A stretch of DNA of 64,000 bases from Bin80 sp965219915 (GTDB lineage: Bacteria > Bacteroidota > Rhodothermia > Rhodothermales > Bin80): assembly GCA_965219915.1 (NCBI GenBank), contig OZ244794.1, positions 186,001 to 250,000 of the forward strand, written 5' to 3'. This document shows positions 1-9,854 of this stretch, one piece after another (the stretch's first letter is position 1; the number at the start of each line of letters is the position of its first letter). Position numbers and translations under genes: made by a program. The notes beneath the pieces are model-generated. The model was not told where the DNA came from and did not search any database. It saw nothing but the letters and a program-made list of their open reading frames with translations.

Positions 1-2463
1 GAGCTTGTGGTGTTGTCTGATCAGCCCGGTTTTGTGAGTCAACCCCAATTCCGGGAGCTTTACAGAACGATCGTCCATGAACACGAGGAATACTATGGTG
101 CTGATCTGGATAAATTCCCCGAGTACAGGTCCATCCTAGCACGCCGAAGTACCATGTTTGGTACACGGCCCCCGAGGGAAATTACAGAGGATGAAATCAC
201 AATATTATCCGAGGCACCCGCCGCAGCTGCGACAGAGTACCCTGCACGAATCCAGGTCGTTAACCATGCAGGCACTGCGCAGGAACCAGTAATTCCGCGA
301 GGGTATGACCGATATGCCCTGCCCCAAGACTGCGGGAATCCACGGACTTCGCTGACTGAGGACCAGATTACGTGTCGCGTCAGTCGCGCATATCGGTTAC
401 AATCCCGCACTATTCGGTCGCTGGCAGACGGGGATCTGTATTCCGCCGAACGCTACATGAATCAGGTTATGAATGAGCTTCTGGTGCTGTCTAATCAGTC
501 TGATTTCGTGGGTCAACCCCAATTCCGGGAACTCTACAGAACGATCGTTCACGAGCACGAGACAGGCCCCGATACAGGTCTGAATGAGCCACATGAATAT
601 ACGGGGATCTATGCTCTTCGGGATGCCATGTTTGAAGGGCAGCCCCGCATGGAAGCCCCCATGGTTGCGGCAGTTGGTCTGCCAAGAGCAAAGCCCGTGG
701 CTACGACCATACCGATGACCCGGAACGAGTTCGTGGAAGCGCGCCTCGCTTGGCTGATTAAGGACCGGCGAGATATGATCATCCGGAGTTTGGATCGTGC
801 AGATACTTATTTCCCAATGATCGAACAGATTTTTGCGGAAGAAGGCGTGCCAGACGAGCTTAAGTATCTTGCCGTGGGCGAAAGCGCGTTGATTCCAACC
901 GCACGAAGCACTGCAAGTGCTGTTGGAATGTGGCAGTTCATAGCCAGCACGGGGCGTGGTATGGGTTTGCGTATTGATGAATTCGTTGATGAGCGTAGGG
1001 ACCCTGTTAAGGCTACGCGTGCAGCAGCTCGCCATTTGAAGGAACTCTACGAATACTATGGAAATGATTGGCTGGTGGCGCTAGCAGGATATAACTGCAG
1101 TCCCAAATGCGTACTAAGAGCTATTCGGCGGGCAGGTGGTACCCGTTCAAACCCGCCGTCATTTTGGCGGATGCGGAGACACCTGCCTGGCGAGACGCAG
1201 CGCTATATTCCACAGTATATTGGGTTCGCGCTGATTATGTCCAATCCTGTAGAATTCGGACTGCCAGCGGTTTCAAATGGACCTGAGTTCACCTATGATG
1301 AGGTAAAGGTTAACGGGATGTTGAAACTGGAAACGATCGCCCGTATGGCAGGCACAACAACTAAACACATCCAGAACTTGAATCCAGAGCTTCGGCGCGG
1401 AATATTGCCTCCCGACCGCACGCCATACACTCTGCGAATACCGGCTAATACATTTGCAAGATTTGCGGATGCCTTTGAAAAACTCCCGGATGAAGAGAAG
1501 GCAATGCCTGGGGAGCATCGCGTACGGAGGGGAGAAAATCTGGGCAGGATCGCTAGGCGATATGGTGTGACTGTCCGAGCAATCCAGAACGCTAACGGAC
1601 TTGGAAACCGTACGCGGATTCATCCCAATGACCGACTTGTTATACCGGGTATGTCTGGCCGTGGTGTCGCCACGCTTGAGGGTAACAGTGCAAGACTGGT
1701 GGCGTGGGGCAAACGGGCCAACAGGCCAATTGAGTTTGATTATAAAATGGCCGAAACAGTTCGCCAGACACCCGTCAAACTTGCGAGCAATACCAGAACC
1801 CGCCCTGCAGAAAATAACTCCTCATCGAACCAAACAGCTCAGAATACTACCTCACAGGGGAACGCACAGACAAGCATAACACACACCGTCCGCAGGGGAG
1901 ATACACTGTCGAAACTAGCTTCTGACTATGGAACCACAGTCAAAGCCATCCAACAGGCCAATGGACTTAGTGGAACGAGGATCGGTCGTGGCCAGCGGCT
2001 GAAGATTCCCAGTGGACATATTACACACACCGTTAGGCGCGGCGAAAATCTGGGAATGCTTGCTAAACGCTACAGTACGACTGTGCAAGGCATCAGGAGT
2101 GCCAACAATTTGCGGTCCACAACGATTTATCCTGGGCAAAAGCTTTTGATCGGAGGAACCAGCGCACTTGCGACCACACATACCGTCAGACGGGGCGAAA
2201 ACCTGGGGCTGATTGCCGAACGCTACGGCACAACCGTGCGGCACATCATGAATGTTAATAATCTGCGGTCTACTCGGATTTATCCTGGACAGCAGCTTTC
2301 GATTGGTGGCACTAATACACGTATCGTGCACACCGTTAAGAGAGGAGAGAACCTAACAAGGATTGCTCAGCGTTACGGTACAACCGTGCAAAGTATTCGG
2401 AATATCAACAATTTGCGCTCCAGCCGAATTTATCCTGGGCAGAGACTTTCAATTGATTCGTGA
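1..2463 (+). CDS. LysM-domain lytic murein transglycosylase (MltD-like), 5' partial
   Basis: Periplasmic or outer-membrane enzyme that would cleave peptidoglycan glycan strands. The frame is open to base 1, so the N-terminus and signal peptide lie upstream; numbering here is from the GTG at 7. The SLT domain spans about residues 240-400, with the catalytic Glu at about 292 in AVGESAL, followed by the family's GMWQFI and AGYN motifs. One weak and five clear LysM repeats (HTVRRGENL type) fill residues 435-818 and should bind peptidoglycan. The region before SLT holds a duplicated helical segment: QPQFRELYRTIVHEHE occurs at about residues 13 and 171, 158 codons apart. Several LysM repeats are nearly identical, suggesting recent internal expansion. 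The family call is firm; exact bond specificity is not known. Confidence 0.93.
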   Translation, partial: ELVVLSDQPGFVSQPQFRELYRTIVHEHEEYYGADLDKFPEYRSILARRSTMFGTRPPREITEDEITILSEAPAAAATEYPARIQVVNHAGTAQEPVIPRGYDRYALPQDCGNPRTSLTEDQITCRVSRAYRLQSRTIRSLADGDLYSAERYMNQVMNELLVLSNQSDFVGQPQFRELYRTIVHEHETGPDTGLNEPHEYTGIYALRDAMFEGQPRMEAPMVAAVGLPRAKPVATTIPMTRNEFVEARLAWLIKDRRDMIIRSLDRADTYFPMIEQIFAEEGVPDELKYLAVGESALIPTARSTASAVGMWQFIASTGRGMGLRIDEFVDERRDPVKATRAAARHLKELYEYYGNDWLVALAGYNCSPKCVLRAIRRAGGTRSNPPSFWRMRRHLPGETQRYIPQYIGFALIMSNPVEFGLPAVSNGPEFTYDEVKVNGMLKLETIARMAGTTTKHIQNLNPELRRGILPPDRTPYTLRIPANTFARFADAFEKLPDEEKAMPGEHRVRRGENLGRIARRYGVTVRAIQNANGLGNRTRIHPNDRLVIPGMSGRGVATLEGNSARLVAWGKRANRPIEFDYKMAETVRQTPVKLASNTRTRPAENNSSSNQTAQNTTSQGNAQTSITHTVRRGDTLSKLASDYGTTVKAIQQANGLSGTRIGRGQRLKIPSGHITHTVRRGENLGMLAKRYSTTVQGIRSANNLRSTTIYPGQKLLIGGTSALATTHTVRRGENLGLIAERYGTTVRHIMNVNNLRSTRIYPGQQLSIGGTNTRIVHTVKRGENLTRIAQRYGTTVQSIRNINNLRSSRIYPGQRLSIDS

Positions 2464-2477
2464 GTCTCTGTGACGAC

Positions 2478-5459
2478 TCAGGGTTGTTGACGTGACAATG
2501 TGGGTTCCAAGAGAGCAAGCGCTGCTCGATTCTGACCATGTACAGATGGTTCATTGCACCAGAGCCATCGAAGTGTGACCAGGGTTTCGGGAATACTGTC
2601 ACCCGTCAGATCAAGCATCTTGAGGACCTCGTGGTCTATCTTCTTGCGTACTTCGTCCATGTGGGACTGGCAGGCCGGAAGTAAACTCTGTTTGGAATAT
2701 TCATCAAACGCAGCTGCTGCTTGCTCTAATCGGGTTTTCGGAACCTGATCCAGTCTTGGACAGGGGATGCCTGCCAACGCTTTTACCTGTGTTCTGGATC
2801 GCCCGCTGTGCGTCCGTTGGCCCTGTGTCCAGTGAACCAGGAATCCCAGTGTAGAATTTGCCCACAAGGCAAAAGCCTTGAGCACGTGCAGGTCATCGTG
2901 TTGCAATGAAGTCCAGGTTGACCCACCCATTCCCGGATAAGTTGTTAGTGCAGACAATAATGCTTGAGAGGTCCAACGCATGTTTCGTGCATAGAACAGC
3001 ATACTGCGAAACTCCCGCATCGCCTCCCGTTTCGCATCCGATCCGACCCCCGTGGGAGACATTCCCTTGTGAGTGAGCGATACGGTCATATATTTCTGCG
3101 TGTGGCTATCAGCCTTCCAGAGCGCGCGGTCTGGACCAATTGCGTCTATCGGACTGACGACCGGAACGAACTCGAAAGCCCCCCGCGGATCCCTGCCCGA
3201 AAGGTGTCCTATCAGGTCATGTGTGGGTCCAACCTTGAATAGATCTCCGATTGTAGACATCGGCACACCGATTGATGCAACGCGCTCATCAAAGTGAATG
3301 ACCCCTTCCAGAAGCGCATTGGCCGTCAATGCAAGGCTGGCGTGCAAAACCCCCAAAGGGTTCCAGGGGGCTCCGTCTGCCTTGGTTGTAAAGGTGCATA
3401 TTTGTCCCGCCTCATCATCACCCACCCGGACAGAATAAGTGTTTGAAGGAGCCTTGATTTGCTTGAGTGCCGATTGAATTGAGCGAGCAATCACGCCGGC
3501 TTCCCCGGTGCGCAGAACGGGCTGCCGCAATGTTACACAGTTCACATTCGCGACGGGTCGTTTTCCTGTGCGACCATGTGTGTCCCGTTTAGTACCTACC
3601 AATAGCATTTCTTCCATGCCGGTGTCGGCAGAAAGCGACTGTTTTCCCGAACCCCGACGATCTGCTACAGTTATGGCAGTGATATCTTCAAACTCCTGCT
3701 CGATCATGCGCCGCGTAACGGCCCATGATTCCGCAAAGGCCGCAGACAGCGGCAGCACAAAACCGATCCGTCCTCCTGGTTTGCATTTCTGGCGTGCCAA
3801 GGCAAGAAAAGATGCAGCTAACCCTGCCCGATTATTCACTGCCTCATTCTTTACCAGGCTCTTCCAGCGCCTCTGACAGGCTTTTCGTTCGACTTCCGAC
3901 AGACCTCCAATATCAAAAGCACTTAAGCCTCCCCGGGTCCGGGAATAGGGTGGATTCATAAGAGTCCAGTCGATCGAAGCATCCTGAACGTAGACCGCAT
4001 TTTTTTCGCCATTGTCCGCGAATTTCCCTGCCCCCTTACTGAACAGGTCCACCACGCGCTGCGTCGCAAAGTATTCCAGGGACCCTGTTTGTCCTTTTTC
4101 TCCTCCGACGCTAACCCATCCGATCTGCGTGTTTCCGTATGGATCTCCAAACCCCATCGCAGAAAGTGAGGACATGGTAAGATGAGCGGCAATCGGGTTC
4201 ACATCTGTACCGATAATACCGCCCTCCACGGCCGCCGTATGTAGTTTGCGGAGGCTTTCAAAGTTGCCTCCGGCATGCTCGTGAAGTGTTGATACACGAT
4301 GGTAGCCCGCACGAAGGAGCGTGCCAGTTCCACAGGACAAATCGCTCAGGTAGTGCTTTCTGAAAAGGTCTGCATCTCCCCATTCCTCTTCGGTGAGCAG
4401 TGATTGGTCAATAGTGAGATCAGCCAAGAGCTCGGCGGTGGCTGGTTGTGTATAAAAGGCAGCCGCCTCTTTCCGGCCTTCACCCAGTTTTGGAAATAGC
4501 TCAGCACCAATATTGATATGCAGCCCCAACCGTGCCGTCTCAATCTCCTGAGTAGCTTCAATCAGCTTCGCAAGCACTTGTGGGGTTTCTTCAGGATTGA
4601 ATCTTCCGGCCAGCTGTAGCGCTTCAATCGCAGGCTTAAAGACAGAATTCTGGCGGTGTTTGTTAATGATACGCCACGCGTCTGCCTGTTCGATCACGCT
4701 CGGAAGGGATGCACTCATGAAGCTTATGAGCGGGACGTCTTCTATACCCTGCCTAACGAGTCTCTGCTGTGTTAACAGTGCACTCAACCACAATAACGTT
4801 ACCGCACGAAGCCCCCCAAGCGGTGAGTGCTGGTACAGATGCCCTGCAACCTCTTGCTGCTCCTCGTGCGAAAGAGCTGCTTCCAGTCCGCCTGCTGCGT
4901 CTTCCACGAGTTGAGCAACACGTTCTCCAACGGCATCTATTTCTTCTTGTGGTAATCTTATCCGAGACAAGAATGACGAAAAGTCAAATACATTGCCCTT
5001 AATAAATCCGTTTTGGGGCCATCGGCGCTGTTCCACGCGGCGGCCAGGGATTCGTCGAGTGCTCCCCTTGAGTTGGTGGACGGCGTACCTAATCGGGGCT
5101 CCTTCCCATAGGAGGTCCGCAATATTGGGAAATTGAGCCTTTTGAAATCTTTTAGGAATACAGAGCGCAATGGCGGTAACGATTCGGGTTCGATCTTTTC
5201 GCGTCTCCAGTCCGAGTCGTGAAACTGCATCCCGGTCTGCACGCAGTGCATTGAATGAGCATTCTATGATGATTGGAGGGAAAATGTAATCATCAATCAG
5301 AATGCCGGGGGGTAATTCTGAAGTTCTGTTCGTGTGTAACAGATTGGGTTCATCAATTCTCACACACTCGGGTTGTGTAGACCAGTGAGCGCTTGACCGC
5401 CGCAGTACCTGACCAAGCGCCTGCATAAACATCTTTTCAGCGGTTCGCCTACCTGCCAT
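2478..5459 (-). CDS. N6-adenine DNA methyltransferase, orphan, with nuclease-like N-terminus
   Basis: 993-residue protein. SAM-binding motif I is DLSCGTGTLL at residues 373-382 and the catalytic motif IV is NPPY at 502-505, both typical of gamma-class N6-adenine methyltransferases. The C-terminal 300 residues probably carry target recognition. The N-terminal 100 residues contain PGILIDDYIFPPIIIECSF, which resembles a PD-(D/E)XK core in which the lysine is replaced by serine; this reading is an inference. No specificity subunit, separate nuclease, or BREX/DISARM component lies nearby: the neighbours are a lytic transglycosylase (convergent) and a cation exchanger (same strand, 368 bp upstream). 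It could be a solitary regulatory or protective methylase or a type IIG-like enzyme with an inactive nuclease. Confidence 0.85.
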   Translation of the reverse strand: MAGRRTAEKMFMQALGQVLRRSSAHWSTQPECVRIDEPNLLHTNRTSELPPGILIDDYIFPPIIIECSFNALRADRDAVSRLGLETRKDRTRIVTAIALCIPKRFQKAQFPNIADLLWEGAPIRYAVHQLKGSTRRIPGRRVEQRRWPQNGFIKGNVFDFSSFLSRIRLPQEEIDAVGERVAQLVEDAAGGLEAALSHEEQQEVAGHLYQHSPLGGLRAVTLLWLSALLTQQRLVRQGIEDVPLISFMSASLPSVIEQADAWRIINKHRQNSVFKPAIEALQLAGRFNPEETPQVLAKLIEATQEIETARLGLHINIGAELFPKLGEGRKEAAAFYTQPATAELLADLTIDQSLLTEEEWGDADLFRKHYLSDLSCGTGTLLRAGYHRVSTLHEHAGGNFESLRKLHTAAVEGGIIGTDVNPIAAHLTMSSLSAMGFGDPYGNTQIGWVSVGGEKGQTGSLEYFATQRVVDLFSKGAGKFADNGEKNAVYVQDASIDWTLMNPPYSRTRGGLSAFDIGGLSEVERKACQRRWKSLVKNEAVNNRAGLAASFLALARQKCKPGGRIGFVLPLSAAFAESWAVTRRMIEQEFEDITAITVADRRGSGKQSLSADTGMEEMLLVGTKRDTHGRTGKRPVANVNCVTLRQPVLRTGEAGVIARSIQSALKQIKAPSNTYSVRVGDDEAGQICTFTTKADGAPWNPLGVLHASLALTANALLEGVIHFDERVASIGVPMSTIGDLFKVGPTHDLIGHLSGRDPRGAFEFVPVVSPIDAIGPDRALWKADSHTQKYMTVSLTHKGMSPTGVGSDAKREAMREFRSMLFYARNMRWTSQALLSALTTYPGMGGSTWTSLQHDDLHVLKAFALWANSTLGFLVHWTQGQRTHSGRSRTQVKALAGIPCPRLDQVPKTRLEQAAAAFDEYSKQSLLPACQSHMDEVRKKIDHEVLKMLDLTGDSIPETLVTLRWLWCNEPSVHGQNRAALALLEPTLSRQQP

Positions 5460-5827
5460 TACACAACCTGCCGGCTATAATTCTGTGCTATTACCTTAAA
5501 GTAAGCAGATGAAACTATCGAAGTTATATGGAATAGCCAAGGTTTACAAAGGAGTTCCCGTAACTCTACTGCAATGAAATCAATGCTCTACGGTAGCGCT
5601 ACAGCCTCCAATTGACATTGCGTGATGACACTCTCGCAGTTCAATAGTATTCGACGAATTCAGATTTCGTGATATCTCTGTACGGAATTCGGGAGGTGCC
5701 AATATCGGTGGGAGTTTGGGAAGACCAACCCTACTCGTTACCCCCATAGGACTTTATGAACTTCCCCTCGGACCGCCTCGGGGAGATCAAGGACCGCAGT
5801 ACAGCATAATGGGACAGAATACCAACC
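5460..5827. other. Intergenic region, nothing recognised
   Basis: 368 bp between the methyltransferase start and the end of the exchanger gene, which points the same way. The methyltransferase promoter is presumably here. I saw no convincing promoter, RNA or coding sequence; the one open frame (5716-5934, plus) has no recognisable features. Confidence 0.5.
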
Positions 5828-7093
5828 TTAGCTATATAGCAGGCCAAGGAAGATCAAGAGTCCTACCAATAGGCCAATACCACCGGATAGCGTTAGCCGC
5901 TTGGAACGCAGCGTCCATAGTAACGGCAGGGTAAGTACTACGGACGCCAAGATTGAAATAATGGCGGGCCCTGATGCGACCTCCGTAAGCGGTGTAACGA
6001 AGCCGCAAATGGCCATAATCAGGAAGACATCGAACACATTCGACTGAAAAATGTGACCGACCAAGAGCTTGTGTCGGCCACGCCGGACAACATTCAAAGC
6101 AACAACGATGTCAGGAAGGGATGTGCCAATTGCCAGTGCACTCGCAGCGAGAATTCCTGAATCAATCCCCCAGTCCTGGTCAAGTGCCTGAAGTGCGTGT
6201 ACCACGATTACTCCACTGAAATAAAGAACTGCGATGCTGAGGACCAGCAGAATGCCTGAAACCCACGATGGCACCGAGGTAACTCTTGCTGCCGTACTAT
6301 TTGAAGATTCTGATTTGAATCGGCCCCATGGTATATACCTCAAGACCCGAAGGATGAATAGCAGCCCCAACCCGCCAATGAAGCAGAAGCGAGCAATATC
6401 TCCAGCATCCCTTGACATCTCCTGTAGCTTAGACCAGATGGGTGGCAGAAAAACCAAGCCAAATACGAGAAAGGATAGGCCAATTTTCAGCCATGCATCT
6501 CCGCGCGAGTTGCTCGGAGAAACAGAGTGTGCGCCATGCTGCTGCATGGCTGACTCCGCACTACTGATACGCTGACGGCGGCTGCGGTTGAGTTCCGTAT
6601 ACATGAAGGCTGCATAGCAACCAAAAAACAGCAAAGCATCTGTTCGGCTGAAGACATTATCCCAACAAACGAACACCGCCAAAATCACCGATGCGCCAGC
6701 AAAAAAAACAGGAAAAGTGTTTTTTGTGTCGAAAGCCAGATAGCCATGAGACAGTGCATGCTTTTTGGTGAACAAATGGAACCCGTTTTCCTTCGGGACA
6801 AAAAAGTAGAGTGCCAGTACGCCCAACCCAAACCCTGCTCCCAGATTAGCAATGATTGTCCCGAAGATTGTTGGGGCTACCAAGGTCGGAGTACCTGAAT
6901 TCACCGCAGCAACAGAGGTGAACAGCTCTGGGAGTGACGTGCCAATCCCAACCAGAAAACTGCCAATAAAGTAATCCCCTAACCGGAGTCTGTTTCCAAT
7001 CCGACTGGCCTGATCCACCAGTAAGTCACTTGACCGTACAATGGCATAGATCGAGGTGACCAGCAACAAAATATCTACTACCACGGGATGCAT
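5828..7093 (-). CDS. Calcium/sodium antiporter family (CaCA) membrane exchanger
   Basis: 421-residue polytopic inner-membrane protein of the Ca2+:cation antiporter superfamily (YrbG-like). The two inverted alpha-repeats are visible: GIGTSLPELFTS with a following NLGAG segment near the N-terminus, and AIGTSLPDIVVALNVV with a following FQSNVFDV segment near the C-terminus. A long hydrophilic loop rich in R, S and Q sits between the two halves. About ten hydrophobic segments can be counted. It starts 45 bp after sdhB on the same strand and may be cotranscribed with the gltA-sdh genes. The ion specificity cannot be read from the sequence. Confidence 0.88.
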   Translation of the reverse strand: MHPVVVDILLLVTSIYAIVRSSDLLVDQASRIGNRLRLGDYFIGSFLVGIGTSLPELFTSVAAVNSGTPTLVAPTIFGTIIANLGAGFGLGVLALYFFVPKENGFHLFTKKHALSHGYLAFDTKNTFPVFFAGASVILAVFVCWDNVFSRTDALLFFGCYAAFMYTELNRSRRQRISSAESAMQQHGAHSVSPSNSRGDAWLKIGLSFLVFGLVFLPPIWSKLQEMSRDAGDIARFCFIGGLGLLFILRVLRYIPWGRFKSESSNSTAARVTSVPSWVSGILLVLSIAVLYFSGVIVVHALQALDQDWGIDSGILAASALAIGTSLPDIVVALNVVRRGRHKLLVGHIFQSNVFDVFLIMAICGFVTPLTEVASGPAIISILASVVLTLPLLWTLRSKRLTLSGGIGLLVGLLIFLGLLYS

Positions 7094-7138
7094 CCTATGG
7101 TACTGGGAAAAAGGTTGTCAGAAAGGCGGGAAAAGTGT

Positions 7139-7894
7139 CTATTTTGAAAAGACTCCCTTCATGTAAGCCCGCCGCATACTCGCAATCCCAGACACGGAAA
7201 TCCCTTTTGGGCATACTGCCTCGCATTCGGCATAGTTGGAACAGTCCCCGAATCCCTCTGCCTCCATCTGATCCACCATGGCCACTGCACGTCGTGAAGC
7301 TTCCACCTGCCCTTGAGGAAGCAGCGCTAAATGTGCAATTTTTGCTGCTGTAAAGAGAGAGGCACTGCCGTTTGGGCATGCCGCCACGCACGCACCGCAA
7401 CCTATACAGGCCGCAAAATCCATGGCTTCCTCTGCAGCATCTTTTGCGATTGGAATGGCGTTGGCATCAGGTGCGGATCCCGTTTTCACAGAAACGTACC
7501 CATGGGCAGAAATGATACGGTCAAATGCGCTCCGATCTACAACAAGGTCCCGAACGATTGGAAATGCCCGAGCACGGAATGGCTCCACCGTAATCGTATC
7601 CCCGTCCTTGAAGCTCCGCATATGCAACTGGCACACCGCAGTGCGCTGTTGGGGACCGTGAGCAATGCCTGCGACCATTACCCCACACGATCCGCAGATG
7701 CCTTCACGACAATCACTGTCGAACTCTACAGGATCATCATCGCTGGCAATAAGCTGCTCGTTGAGCACATCTAGCAACTCCAGAAAGGACATGTGCTCGC
7801 TCGCATTACTGACTTTATAGTCAACCAGCTTACCTGGGGCCTCGGGGCTCTTTTGCCTCCAGATACGAAGGTTTATGGTCATGTTTTTTGCCAT
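7139..7894 (-). CDS. sdhB: Succinate dehydrogenase/fumarate reductase iron-sulfur subunit
   Basis: Electron-transfer subunit of complex II, passing electrons from the flavoprotein to quinone. The cysteine ligands are all present: CREGICGSCG for the 2Fe-2S centre, then CIGCGACVAACP and CEAVCP in the C-terminal ferredoxin domain for the 4Fe-4S and 3Fe-4S centres. I chose the ATG at 7894 (MAKNMTINLRIW), which begins 4 bp after the sdhA stop, over a longer frame to 7930 that would overlap sdhA; this gives 251 residues, normal for the family. It is the last sdh gene of the gltA-sdhC-sdhA-sdhB set. Confidence 0.95.
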   Translation of the reverse strand: MAKNMTINLRIWRQKSPEAPGKLVDYKVSNASEHMSFLELLDVLNEQLIASDDDPVEFDSDCREGICGSCGVMVAGIAHGPQQRTAVCQLHMRSFKDGDTITVEPFRARAFPIVRDLVVDRSAFDRIISAHGYVSVKTGSAPDANAIPIAKDAAEEAMDFAACIGCGACVAACPNGSASLFTAAKIAHLALLPQGQVEASRRAVAMVDQMEAEGFGDCSNYAECEAVCPKGISVSGIASMRRAYMKGVFSK

Positions 7895-7898
7895 CGCA

Positions 7899-9854
7899 CT
7901 ACTTGTAACTACGTGTGGTTGGATGCACATTCTCGAAGGATAATTTCTCGAGGTGCAAAACAGGACGACGATCGGTGTGCTCCCAGGCCGCTACGTCAGC
8001 AAAATTTTCATCATTGCGAACAGCTTCCCCCTCGGAGTTCTGATATTCTTCACGGAAATGTCCTCCGCAGGATTCTTCACGACGAAGGGCATCCTGGGCC
8101 ATAAGTGATCCAAGTTCGATGAAGTCTGCTATACGGCCTGCAAATTCCAGATTCTTGTTGAACCGGTCGGCAGAGCCGGGTACGCGGATCCGCTCCCAAA
8201 ATTCATCTCTCAGGCTTTCTATAGAACTTATTGCTTCTTCCAGGCCGGCATGATCGCGTGCCATGCCTACATGATTCCAAAGGAGTTGACCCAGTTCCCG
8301 ATGAAATTGCGTGGGCGACTTGTCACCCTTATTATTAAGCAATCGGTCAATACGCGCACCGGCTTCTCCTTCGGTTGCAGTAAAAGCTTCGTGTGATTCG
8401 GAGATACTTTCCGACTCGCGTATGCCAGCCATATAAGCCCCCAATGTGTACGGAACAACGAAGTATCCATCCGCCAGTCCCTGCATCAAAGCACTGGCTC
8501 CGAGACGATTGGCACCGTGATCGCTGAAGTTGGCCTCTCCAAGTACAAAGAGACCTGGAATAGTACTCTGAAGTTCATAGTCGACCCAAAGTCCCCCCAT
8601 TGTATAGTGCACGGCTGGATAGATCCGCATTGGAGTTCTGTAGGGATCGTCTCCGGTGATGCGCTCGTACATTTCAAACAGATTCCCGTAGCGGTCTTGA
8701 ATCGTTGAGGCACCTAGGCGCCGGATTGCAGCATCAAAATCAAGATAGACCGCCAGCCGGGTCTCGCCGACACCTCGTCCGGCATCACATTCTTTCTTCG
8801 CTGCGCGCGAAGCGACGTCCCTTGGTACAAGATTGCCGAAGCTCGGATAACGACGCTCCAAATAATAGTCTCTTGCATCCTCTGGGATTGCTTCCGGTAG
8901 ACGTGTATCTTTCGGATCTTTGGGAACCCAAACACGACCATCGTTACGCAAACTCTCACTCATCAGCGTGAGCTTGGACTGGTAATCTCCGGAAACGGGT
9001 ATACAGGTTGGATGGATTTGCGTATAGCAGGGGTTAGCGAAGAAAGCACCGCGTTTGTAACAACGCCAAGCGGCGGTCACATTGGAGTTTTTGGCATTTG
9101 TTGACAGGTAATAGGCATTGCCGTATCCACCTGTACAAAGCAATACTGCATCACCCGCATGACGCTCAAGCTCGCCTGTGACCAGATTGCGTGTAATAAT
9201 ACCACGGGCACGATCATTCGCCACAACTAGATCAAGCATTTCTCTTCGCGGCAGCATGGTTACACGCCCCGCAGCGATCTGATGACCGAGCGCCTGGTAA
9301 GCTCCTAGCAGCAGCTGTTGTCCGGTTTGGCCTCTTGCGTAGAAGGTGCGTGAAACTTGTGCACCACCGAAAGAGCGATTGGCCAATACGCCTCCGTATT
9401 CCCGTGCAAACGGAACACCCTGAGCGACGGCCTGATCAATGATATTGTTTGATACTTGCGCAAGACGATATACATTCGCTTCTCGTGAGCGGTAGTCTCC
9501 GCCTTTTATGGTATCGTAGAATAGTCGCCAAATGGTATCACCATCGTTCGGATAGTTCTTGGCGGCGTTAATGCCACCCTGGGCCGCAATAGAGTGAGCT
9601 CTGCGTGCCGAGTCCTGAATGCAGAAACACTTGACATTGTATCCCAGCCCCGCAAGCGTAGCCGCAGCAGAAGCACCCGCTAGGCCTGAACCCACCACAA
9701 GAATATTGTGCGAACGCTTATTGGCTGGACTGACCAGGGAAACAGCATCTTTGTATGCGTCCCACTTTTCCTGAAGACGCCCTGAAGGCACTTTCGCGTC
9801 CAAGCGCGGGCTGTCTGATAACCCTGACATAGAATTAGCTACCTCGTCGCTCAT
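7899..9854 (-). CDS. sdhA: Succinate dehydrogenase/fumarate reductase flavoprotein subunit
   Basis: Catalytic FAD subunit that oxidises succinate to fumarate in the TCA cycle. It has the Rossmann motif VVGSGLAGASAAATLA, the covalent-FAD histidine region HSIAAQGGINAA, the HPTCIP active-site segment, and the C-terminal GEANFSDHGANRLGASAL motif. The start is set at the ATG at 9854, which overlaps the sdhC stop as ATGA; the frame continues upstream inside sdhC, but that extension is not family-like. The 651 residues and the gene order match the Bacteroidota and Bacillus-type enzymes that have a single b558 anchor. Confidence 0.96.
   Translation of the reverse strand: MSDEVANSMSGLSDSPRLDAKVPSGRLQEKWDAYKDAVSLVSPANKRSHNILVVGSGLAGASAAATLAGLGYNVKCFCIQDSARRAHSIAAQGGINAAKNYPNDGDTIWRLFYDTIKGGDYRSREANVYRLAQVSNNIIDQAVAQGVPFAREYGGVLANRSFGGAQVSRTFYARGQTGQQLLLGAYQALGHQIAAGRVTMLPRREMLDLVVANDRARGIITRNLVTGELERHAGDAVLLCTGGYGNAYYLSTNAKNSNVTAAWRCYKRGAFFANPCYTQIHPTCIPVSGDYQSKLTLMSESLRNDGRVWVPKDPKDTRLPEAIPEDARDYYLERRYPSFGNLVPRDVASRAAKKECDAGRGVGETRLAVYLDFDAAIRRLGASTIQDRYGNLFEMYERITGDDPYRTPMRIYPAVHYTMGGLWVDYELQSTIPGLFVLGEANFSDHGANRLGASALMQGLADGYFVVPYTLGAYMAGIRESESISESHEAFTATEGEAGARIDRLLNNKGDKSPTQFHRELGQLLWNHVGMARDHAGLEEAISSIESLRDEFWERIRVPGSADRFNKNLEFAGRIADFIELGSLMAQDALRREESCGGHFREEYQNSEGEAVRNDENFADVAAWEHTDRRPVLHLEKLSFENVHPTTRSYK

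Noticed and set aside
1870..2460. Repetitive DNA at the end of the transglycosylase gene
   Set aside because: It is explained by LysM protein repeats, not by a separate DNA element.
5716..5934. 72-codon plus-strand frame near the exchanger
   Set aside because: It overlaps the 3' end of the exchanger gene on the other strand and has no domain or signal.
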